From: a virus
Reading direction: 5' to 3' (one strand)
IMG/VR virus record: IMGVR_UViG_3300024243_000005
Span: 1-64,000 of that record
Length of the DNA: 64,000 nt
Positions 51,702 through 57,796 of the stretch are shown here, piece after piece. The notes below the pieces were generated by a model that saw only the letters and a list, made by a program, of their open reading frames with translations, did no database searches and was not told the origin of the DNA. Positions within the stretch are counted from its first letter, which is position 1, and every line of letters begins with the position of its first letter. Made by a program: the position numbers and the translations under genes.

Positions 51702-52538
51702 ATGCCCCAACACGACGAAGTTGCCGCAATCTACCACCGTGAACTACACGCCCTCGACCTGTGTAACCCCCGCCAAGAGCGCGAGCTACTTTGCCGATAC
51801 CACGAGCACCGAGATATCGCGGCGCGCAACACACTCGTGAAGAAGAACTTGAGATTCGTTGTTCGTGTTGCGCGGAAGTGTGCCAAAGGGGACACAGAGG
51901 CTCTGGCCAGTTTTGTATCTGCAGGAAACGAAGGTCTAATCGTCGCCGCAGACAAATACTGTCCGTGGGTGATCCCTTGCCCCGAATGTGACACTCCGAA
52001 CTACGTACATCAAACCAAACGCCAGCGCTGCAAACGATGCAACCGCGCCCTTCGCAGCGCTGACGCTAAGAAATTCACCACGCGCTTTCTAACCTACGCA
52101 GGGTGGTGGGTCCTGGAAGCCATTCGCACGGACATGTATCGGATGGGCCATGCTGTCCACGTACCACCCCACAAGATCAAAGAGATACAACGTCGCCGTG
52201 ACAAAGGCGAAGACGCCCCGGGCATTGTAGGAGTTCCCTACGCTGACGCTGCTGACGATGAATCCCTTACAGGTACAGACGCACTCGCAGCCACTACCCT
52301 ACGCCACAAAACACGCCGCGCCATTCAACAACTTCCGCCACGCAAAGCCTACATCGTCGCAGCCTACTTCGGCCTACGCGGAGACCGCGCACGCACACTC
52401 AAAGAGATTTCCGTGCTCTTGGACATATGCCCAGAACGAGTACGGCAACTCAAAGAAGTTGCGATGCGGATGTTACAGGGGTACTTGGCGGAATACGCTG
52501 AATCAGCGGAGGGGGGAGAACTGGCGTTGTTGGCCTAG
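51702..52538 (+). CDS. Sigma-70 factor with a zinc ribbon inserted in region 2
   Basis: The 278-residue protein has region 2.1-2.2 (LRFVVRVARKCA, 50-61, and ASFVSAGNEGLIVAADKY, 69-86), region 2.3-2.4 (KKFTTRFLTYAGWWVLEAI, 123-141), a short region 3 and region 4 (LPPRKAYIVAAYFGLRG, 211-227, then a helix-turn-helix, about 232-258). Between 2.2 and 2.3, where normal factors have a few residues, 36 residues with C93, C96, C110 and C113 form a zinc ribbon. It should guide host RNA polymerase to phage promoters; the ribbon sits near the promoter-melting surface. The ATG at 51702 follows the -10 box directly. Stop shares CTAG with the convergent ParB-like gene. Confidence 0.85.
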   Translation: MPQHDEVAAIYHRELHALDLCNPRQERELLCRYHEHRDIAARNTLVKKNLRFVVRVARKCAKGDTEALASFVSAGNEGLIVAADKYCPWVIPCPECDTPNYVHQTKRQRCKRCNRALRSADAKKFTTRFLTYAGWWVLEAIRTDMYRMGHAVHVPPHKIKEIQRRRDKGEDAPGIVGVPYADAADDESLTGTDALAATTLRHKTRRAIQQLPPRKAYIVAAYFGLRGDRARTLKEISVLLDICPERVRQLKEVAMRMLQGYLAEYAESAEGGELALLA

Positions 52539-53482
52539 AAGGGGGAGTCGCGGAAGCCCGCGACCCACTCCAGAGCCTTGGCAGCGCCCTGCAGCATGGT
52601 CTTGGTCTTGTCGCTGCGCGCGCTGGCGTGCTTCTCGTACGTGGCACCCAGGGTGTCCTTGATGTCCGTCTTGCCCCGGGTGTTGATGGCGTTCTTCTTG
52701 AGGCGCTCCAGGAGCGTCTCCAACCCCTGACGTGCCACATCCGGGGTGCCCTTGTCGTCTGCCGCCGGGGGACGACCGCGCCCCTTCTTGCCCTTGCCGC
52801 CCTTCTTGGCCGCAGCCTTGGCAGCGGTGGTGCCGACGTCGCTTGAGGTGCGGGACTCCCCACGCAGGATCGCCTTGAACTCCTTGAGCTGCGCCTCCGG
52901 AGAGGACAGCTTGCCCAGCTCACGGCAATGGGCGAAGGTGATCTTCTTCTTCCGCAGCCCCTCCTGCACCTGCTCCGGGAGATCCAGGAGCGACAGACGC
53001 TGGGAGATGTACCCCGCCGAGCACTTGAACACCTTCTCAGCCAGCATCTTGGCGGTGATCACGACCGACTTGGCGTTGCCCGGGAGCACGCCCTTCTGGC
53101 CGATGATGCGCCTGAACTGCTCAGCCTCCTCCAGCGGGGCCAGGTCGGAGCGGCCTGCGTTCTCCACCGCCCGCACCAACTCCAGCGCGGTCTCGTCGGT
53201 GCCGTCCACGATGATGACGGGAACCACCTTGCGCCCGGCCAGCTTCGCCGCACGCCAGCGCCGCTCACCCGCGACGAGCTGGAGCACACCCTCCTCCACG
53301 TAGCAGGACAGGGGGTTGAGAACACCCACCGTCTTGATCATCTGCGCCAGCCCTGCCAGCTCGTCCCGGGCGAAGTCCTTGCGGACATTGGCCCCCTTGA
53401 TGCGGTTCACGTCGCCGATGGCGACATCGTACTTCTGGCCCACGACGTACTCAACGACGGTGGGCGTTTTCTTTGCGGTCAT
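52535..53482 (-). CDS. ParB-like DNA-binding protein
   Basis: The 315-residue protein has a ParB N-terminal domain (about 20-120) with the signature GERRWRAAKL (72-81), a helix-turn-helix domain (about 143-190: AEKVFKCSAGYISQRLSLL and on) as in ParB/Noc, and a Lys-rich linker with an AT-hook-like KGRGRPP (233-239). ParB proteins bind 13-16 bp palindromes and spread. No ParA gene is in the window. In phages such proteins may act in partition, regulation or nuclease function. Its possible site is the repeated TTTAC-N3-GTAAA. GGAGGAGGT precedes the ATG. Confidence 0.8.
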   Translation of the reverse strand: MTAKKTPTVVEYVVGQKYDVAIGDVNRIKGANVRKDFARDELAGLAQMIKTVGVLNPLSCYVEEGVLQLVAGERRWRAAKLAGRKVVPVIIVDGTDETALELVRAVENAGRSDLAPLEEAEQFRRIIGQKGVLPGNAKSVVITAKMLAEKVFKCSAGYISQRLSLLDLPEQVQEGLRKKKITFAHCRELGKLSSPEAQLKEFKAILRGESRTSSDVGTTAAKAAAKKGGKGKKGRGRPPAADDKGTPDVARQGLETLLERLKKNAINTRGKTDIKDTLGATYEKHASARSDKTKTMLQGAAKALEWVAGFRDSPF

Positions 53483-53838
53483 GTTCTGACCTCCTCCTGT
53501 TGGGGTGGTGGTGATACAACTTCTTCAGCCTCTTCTGCTTCGGTCTCTTCTTCGTGGGGCACGATCTGCTTCGTCTTCATCGCCTCGGTAGCGGCGTTGG
53601 CGATGCCCATGAACTTGGTGGCCTGCGCCACGATCTTTGCGCTCGGAAACAGCACGCTCGCGGCTTGCACTGCCGCGTTGCTGAGTCCGAGGATGGTCCG
53701 GAGACCCCGCTCAACGCGGTCACGATCCAGCCGCTTCTTGCGCCGGGTAGCGAACTCCAGATCATCTGCGAACTGATTGAGGCGATCGAGAAATCGATCG
53801 AGTAGGGTACGTGGTTCTTTGTTGCGGCGAAATAGCAC
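53479..53838 (-). CDS. Small basic-to-acidic protein upstream of the ParB-like gene
   Basis: I chose GTG 53838 because AAGGAAGG lies 8 nt upstream; an ATG at 53874 lies inside the upstream gene without such a site. The 119-residue product begins with basic helices (RTLLDRFLDRLNQF, RRKKRLDRDRVERGLR), has a mildly hydrophobic middle (VQAASVLFPSAKIVAQ) and ends in a Glu/Pro-rich tail. No family was recognised. Its stop overlaps the ParB-like start as ATGA, so the two are coupled and may work together. Confidence 0.6.
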   Translation of the reverse strand: MLFRRNKEPRTLLDRFLDRLNQFADDLEFATRRKKRLDRDRVERGLRTILGLSNAAVQAASVLFPSAKIVAQATKFMGIANAATEAMKTKQIVPHEEETEAEEAEEVVSPPPQQEEVRT

Positions 53839-53842
53839 TCGT

Positions 53843-54076
53843 TTAGCCTTCCTTGAGTATCTTCTGTACTTCATCAAGGTCTAGGTATCGCAACCGTGTG
53901 GCCCCCAGAGGCTTCCCCTCCAGGATGTCACCGACTACGAAAAAGAATTCCGTGGCGATGTCTTGCGCTGGTACGTCTAACGCTGTGTAGTACGCACGAT
54001 ACACGGCACGGATAAGGCGATACCGATACAGGATGTCATGAGTGACAATCCCCGCTTTACTTGTTTTCTTCGGCAT
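53843..54076 (-). CDS. Small unknown protein
   Basis: With ATG 54076 the product has 77 residues (MPKKTSKAG...). The frame stays open to 54178 but there it shadows the next gene. It is helical (YRYRLIRAVYRAYYTALDV) with a charged end. Start overlaps the stop of the HTH gene by about 20 bp. Not recognised. Confidence 0.55.
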   Translation of the reverse strand: MPKKTSKAGIVTHDILYRYRLIRAVYRAYYTALDVPAQDIATEFFFVVGDILEGKPLGATRLRYLDLDEVQKILKEG

Positions 54077-54479
54077 CACTCTCAAACGGTTTGGTGCCAC
54101 AATCCGCAGAACACTTCGGAACGTTGACCCGATCTCCAGGTACCAAGGGTGCACCGCAAATAGGGCACACAGCCCCATCCGTGCTGGCCTCCTTCACCTT
54201 CCCAGGGTCTTCATCTACTCCGAGTTTTTCCACATAGCACCTATTCGTAAAGAGGGTGGACTGGTCCGGCTTCAACTTGCCGTGGTAGCGGTAGCGGTAA
54301 AGACCCCGAGTGGAGTCTTCTGCAATGCACACAATGTGGTGTCTTTGCTGTCGCAGATCCGAAATGCGCCCGGTGTACTTGAGAGCGATTCGACACAATT
54401 CCCAGTTGTACGCACCTCGTTGGCCGCGTTCTTTCAGAAATTGTAGGATCTTTGCGCATTGGTTATCCAGGCGTCCCAT
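54057..54479 (-). CDS. Winged-helix protein with C-terminal zinc ribbon
   Basis: The 140-residue protein starts with a helix-turn-helix (about 5-65; the segment GRISDLRQQRHHIVCI matches the 'R..DLR..G..I' wing seen in many small phage regulators of the HTH_36/HTH_6 type). It ends with a Cys cluster (CPICGAP, then CSADCG) likely to bind zinc. AGGTGGCTAG precedes the ATG. It may regulate phage genes or act in replication; similar proteins are common near phage replication genes without a known role. Confidence 0.65.
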   Translation of the reverse strand: MGRLDNQCAKILQFLKERGQRGAYNWELCRIALKYTGRISDLRQQRHHIVCIAEDSTRGLYRYRYHGKLKPDQSTLFTNRCYVEKLGVDEDPGKVKEASTDGAVCPICGAPLVPGDRVNVPKCSADCGTKPFESDAEENK

Positions 54480-54546
54480 CTAGCCACCTAGAGGACCCTC
54501 TTGTACCACGGGAGGTCCTCAGTTTACGGCGTAAAGGGTGGGGGAG
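54480..54546. promoter_or_regulatory. Short intergenic region with hairpin and palindrome
   Basis: A 67-bp gap holds a stem GAGGACC...GGTCCTC (54491-54519) and palindrome copy 7. Located between two minus-strand genes, so a hairpin in the message plus a bound protein could regulate the downstream genes. Confidence 0.4.
54523..54535. repeat. Palindromic site TTTAC-GGC-GTAAA, copy 7
   Basis: Exact copy of the TTTAC-N3-GTAAA palindrome in a gap between genes, 1 kb upstream of the ParB-like gene on the same operon. Confidence 0.8.
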
Positions 54547-55029
54547 CTACTTGACCTTCTTGTCCGCAGCAGCCTTCTCCGCTGCCTTCTTGGCCTTCTC
54601 CGCCGCCGCGTCTTCCTTGGCCTTAACCTTGGCCTCCTCCGCCGCCTTGGCGTCAGCCTCCTTCTTGGCCTCGGCGTCCTTCTTGCGCTTGGCCGTCGCC
54701 GCCGCCTTCTCCGCCTTCTCCTCCTTGGAGAGGCCACGCGCCAGCATGATGTTGTTCGCCACGGCAGCGTCGCACTTGTCGCAGACCTTGTCCTTGATGA
54801 TGGTCGTGCCCTTGTAGAAGATGACCAGGTCCGGCATCCTGCCGTTCTCGTTCATCTCATCCAGGTACGTCTGGAGGGCCTGCACCTCCTCCTCGTGCTT
54901 CAGGGCCTGGTCTTCCTTCTCCTGGGCCTGGGCCAGGGTCAGCTCCAGCGTCGACGCGCGCTTGCAGCGGTCGCAGTGCTCGGGGACGGTCACCTTCATG
55001 GGGGTTGCGGTGGGTTTTTGGTCAGACAT
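54547..55029 (-). CDS. Small protein with Cys pairs and Lys/Ala-rich histone-like tail
   Basis: The 160-residue protein has two Cys pairs (CDRC near residue 19, CDKC near 83), likely one zinc site, with a coiled coil between them (LAQAQEKEDQALKHEEEVQA). A C-terminal tail of about 60 residues, almost only Lys, Ala, Glu and Asp, follows, similar in composition to histone H1 or HU-like tails. It could bind DNA loosely. AAGGAGC precedes the ATG. No family was recognised. Confidence 0.6.
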   Translation of the reverse strand: MSDQKPTATPMKVTVPEHCDRCKRASTLELTLAQAQEKEDQALKHEEEVQALQTYLDEMNENGRMPDLVIFYKGTTIIKDKVCDKCDAAVANNIMLARGLSKEEKAEKAAATAKRKKDAEAKKEADAKAAEEAKVKAKEDAAAEKAKKAAEKAAADKKVK

Positions 55030-55083
55030 TTTCAGGTGCTCCTTCTGTCATATCAGATGTCATGTTGTGTGTGCGTGCTGAGG

Positions 55084-56313
55084 CTACGCGTCCTGCAGCA
55101 CACGTTCCAGTTTCTCCATCGTTTGTACTCCGGGGATACCATCCACGTCAATGAGATCCTCACGATTCCTGCGGTTCCAGTCCTGTTGAAAGTGCGTCAC
55201 TGCCGCAATCGTCTCAGCACCAAGGTCACCATCCACCCCATACTTCGGCAAGATGGGCACCCCGTAGATCTTGATCAGCGCCTCCTGCACTTCCGTGGTG
55301 GTATCAATGCTCGTGTCGCGGTCGTTGTACGGAATCTTCTGGTCAGGATCCTCTGCGTAAAGGATGGCGCAGTCCAGCTCAGAGAGATCGGCGATGTCGT
55401 CCGCACCTTCTGCCGTCACGAACTCCTCCATGAAGGAATATTCCTCAATGGGGTAGTGCTCGAACGCCGCAGCGTTGGCGAGCTTGCGAGGCCACAACGG
55501 ACCCATATCGAACTTGGATGCACGCCAATCGGCGTGGTCCGACATGCGCGCCTCCGTCAACTTCCCGGTAGCGATGACCGTCAAGCGCTTGAGCTTGATA
55601 TTCGTGACCACCTGACTCCAGGTGTACGGCATCATGTGTGTGGCCTTCCTGTAAGGCACGTCCAGGCGCGTCGGCACCTGACCACTGTCAAGGACCGCCT
55701 GCTTGATGGGGCCTGCCCAGAAGTGCCAGGCGTTGTCCTTGAAGGTGCACACCAGGGGATTCACCATCTCAACGTGGATGCCGTCCCCGTTGCGCTTGGG
55801 CTCGCCCCAACACTTGTCCTCCAGATTGAGGAGCATGAATGGGGTGCCATCGCGGAACACCACGAAGTGTGTCACTGCGTTGGCATACCCCTTCCACGAC
55901 ACGACGTATCCTTTCTTACCCTTCTTGACCTTCCCGTCCCGGCGAGCGGCGTACTTCTCCGCCGATACCTCGGTCTTGAATCGCCGAGAGTGGGACCGAA
56001 TAGCAGATGAGAACCAGCCCAGCGTACCCCAGCCATTGATGCCTGCGGTGCTGTGGTCCACCCACCAGAGAGACTTCACGTTCTTCAGTCGCCCCCGGCG
56101 CCCCTGCTTCGTCGGGAAGAGTTTCCGGTAGGTTGGATTCATCTTGTGATAGATGTCCAGGTGAGACCGCTCATACAGGAGCCGCAGCGTCCTACGCGCA
56201 TCTTCCTGTGTGACGAGACCGCTGCTCGTCGCTTCCCACATCACCGCAAACTCTTCGCGGATTTCTGTTTCCCGGTCCAGGAGGTCTTTCCAGAATTCGT
56301 CGTGTTTTGTCAT
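55084..56313 (-). CDS. Endolysin: amidase with C-terminal peptidoglycan-binding domain
   Basis: The 409-residue enzyme contains an amidase_2 domain: first zinc His in WWVDHSTAG (H87), THFVVFRDG (148-156), the VEMVN strand (181-185) and the last His with K267 in SDHADWRASKFDMGP (H260, D269). A PG-binding_1 domain follows at about 325-405 (VQEALIKIYG, KYGVDGDLGAETIAAVTHFQ and GIPGVQT). It should cleave the amide link in peptidoglycan and lyse the cell. The ATG at 56313 overlaps the upstream stop as ATGA; the frame extends 9 codons further. No signal peptide is seen, so it would need a holin. Unlike the tail amidase at 13278, it carries its own wall-binding domain. Confidence 0.85.
   Translation of the reverse strand: MTKHDEFWKDLLDRETEIREEFAVMWEATSSGLVTQEDARRTLRLLYERSHLDIYHKMNPTYRKLFPTKQGRRGRLKNVKSLWWVDHSTAGINGWGTLGWFSSAIRSHSRRFKTEVSAEKYAARRDGKVKKGKKGYVVSWKGYANAVTHFVVFRDGTPFMLLNLEDKCWGEPKRNGDGIHVEMVNPLVCTFKDNAWHFWAGPIKQAVLDSGQVPTRLDVPYRKATHMMPYTWSQVVTNIKLKRLTVIATGKLTEARMSDHADWRASKFDMGPLWPRKLANAAAFEHYPIEEYSFMEEFVTAEGADDIADLSELDCAILYAEDPDQKIPYNDRDTSIDTTTEVQEALIKIYGVPILPKYGVDGDLGAETIAAVTHFQQDWNRRNREDLIDVDGIPGVQTMEKLERVLQDA
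55938..55951 (+). repeat. 14-bp repeat CCCGGCGAGCGGCG
   Basis: One of four exact copies (others at 4404, 19407 and 24563), always in the same orientation. This one lies antisense to the endolysin gene, while the other three are read in frame as ARRAA codons in plus-strand genes. Confidence 0.45.
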
Positions 56314-57239
56314 CGACTCGCCAGTACCTTTCCTCTGCAATCAAACCAGTAGCCGCACCACCGCGCACTGCAACACCAAGCTGTTGGGTCGCACGGAGGG
56401 AACACGCCCGCCGAAATAGCGCGCGAGACGCCATCAATAATCATAAACATCCACTGGTAATCTGCTTCGGTGCGTAGTGTGGTTGCTTGTAGAACTTTTG
56501 GTTTCTTGAGGCGCAAGAACATATCCATGCGCACCCTGGGAATCTTCTTCGCGTACGAGTAGAACGTGAACTGAAGGGACCCATCCAACTCAACCTTGGT
56601 CGCCTTCTTCGCTTTCGTTTTGTAGTCCACCACACTGCGCAGCAGCTCTGGTGGGGGCGTTAAACCGTTGTCCTGTATCAAGGCCAGCTCTGCTGCTGAA
56701 AAGCCGGTGAGGTCATTCGCGTCCACGAGGTCGATGAACCCAAGCATCGGAATGCCGTTGACGTCTACCTCTATCTTCTCTTCGATGCCACGCGTCCCAT
56801 CTGGGGCCACGTAAGGCTTTACGTCAGGTGCGAACTCCTCATTGTACTTTGTGATGAGCGTGATGCCCTGGTCCTTCGCCACGCCCCTATCAATGTCGCC
56901 CCAGTCTTCGATGGCTGCAGCCCCCTCCTCATACGAGTCAGAGTACGCCGATGTGACCAGCTCATTGCTTGCGGGCACGCCATGATCCACGATGTGATGG
57001 TTCGTGACTTCAGCGCCCTTATGGCAGGCGGTGCCCTGGGCCATGAGCGCGCCGGGAGGTGTGCGCTTCTTGAGGATGTAACGGAAGTAGTATTGATGTG
57101 GGCAGCGCTGGTAGCACCCTACCTGTGAGGGGCTAAGGTACCCTGTTGGGAGCACGATGCGTGGCGCGTCGCTGCGCAACTTCTCTGCCGCCTCCAACTG
57201 CTCTGGGGTAGGAGCGAAGTCTTCAATTCCGCGCCCCAC
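56310..57239 (-). CDS. Second Cas4/RecB-like PD-(D/E)XK nuclease
   Basis: The 309-residue protein has C42 and C46 near the start (GCYQRCPHQYYFRY is the typical RecB/Cas4 entry), a Glu pair (E153-E154), D170 in GFIDLV and the catalytic VVDYKTK (D205, K207). A Gln helix (LQFTFYSYAK) and a C-terminal Cys group (WCCSARWCGYWFDC) complete the picture and fit an iron-sulfur clasp. It starts with GTG in a 1-base overlap with the previous stop. The pair with 49719 suggests distinct end-processing steps. AddB/Cas4-like roles in recombination are known; the exact role here is inference. Confidence 0.8.
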   Translation of the reverse strand: MGRGIEDFAPTPEQLEAAEKLRSDAPRIVLPTGYLSPSQVGCYQRCPHQYYFRYILKKRTPPGALMAQGTACHKGAEVTNHHIVDHGVPASNELVTSAYSDSYEEGAAAIEDWGDIDRGVAKDQGITLITKYNEEFAPDVKPYVAPDGTRGIEEKIEVDVNGIPMLGFIDLVDANDLTGFSAAELALIQDNGLTPPPELLRSVVDYKTKAKKATKVELDGSLQFTFYSYAKKIPRVRMDMFLRLKKPKVLQATTLRTEADYQWMFMIIDGVSRAISAGVFPPCDPTAWCCSARWCGYWFDCRGKVLASR

Positions 57240-57796
57240 TATCGACCACTCCCTGACCCGGGCCTCGGAGGCCGTCCACTCTCACCGCCGATGTTTCCTG
57301 GTCCCGTCAGTTTGCTCCGGGCGAACGGCCCCGTCTTACCCGCCGCCAACTTCTTACCCGCTGTTGCTGCTGCACGTGCGGAACCGGAAGTGGCACCTGG
57401 CTCATCTGTCTGATTGTACTCGGGTGGCTCCTCAGATTCTCCCAGGTCTTCGTCCAGCTCCACAGGGAGTAGTTCCATCTCCAGCTCGTGAACCGCTGCG
57501 CCCTCGGCCTCCTCGCGGAGTACCTCCAGCTCTTCGTCAGACACGTCGAGGGGGGTCATCTGGGGTGGGGCATGCGCCGCCGAATTGTGCAACGCAGCCT
57601 GGCCACACATGATGCACTCTCGGTCCTTCAGTAGGGGGGCGTCAACCGCAGTGACCTCGATCGTCATCGCGGTTGCGTCATCGCCGTACTCCGACACCAC
57701 CACCGTAGACACGTCCAATCCTTTGTGCTGTAGCGCAGCCCTGAGCAGGTGTACGATATCGTCGTAATTGAACACCGCTTTGTGTTCCAGTTCCAT
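57239..57796 (-). CDS. Unknown acidic protein with disordered C-terminus
   Basis: A 185-residue protein with an N-terminal folded part of about 75 residues (FNYDDIVHLLRAALQHKG, then strands TVVVSEYGDDATAMTIEVTA), one Cys pair (CIMC), an acidic stretch (about 90-130) and a Gly/Ser/Arg/Pro-rich end (last 45 residues) that looks disordered. It starts right behind the SNF2 stop in the reverse direction (TAAATG) and is coupled to the nuclease. Not recognised; perhaps an adaptor between the SNF2 protein and the nuclease. Confidence 0.55.
   Translation of the reverse strand: MELEHKAVFNYDDIVHLLRAALQHKGLDVSTVVVSEYGDDATAMTIEVTAVDAPLLKDRECIMCGQAALHNSAAHAPPQMTPLDVSDEELEVLREEAEGAAVHELEMELLPVELDEDLGESEEPPEYNQTDEPGATSGSARAAATAGKKLAAGKTGPFARSKLTGPGNIGGESGRPPRPGSGSGR

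Noticed and set aside
54519-56010. 490-residue plus-strand frame opposite the endolysin and the Lys/Ala-rich protein
   Set aside because: Leu/Arg/His-rich reverse reading of a Lys/Ala-rich gene and of the endolysin; no start signal.
56812-56827. ACGTAA-GGC-TTTACGT as a copy of the dispersed site
   Set aside because: Half sites are inverted relative to TTTAC-N3-GTAAA, so it is a different palindrome and probably chance.
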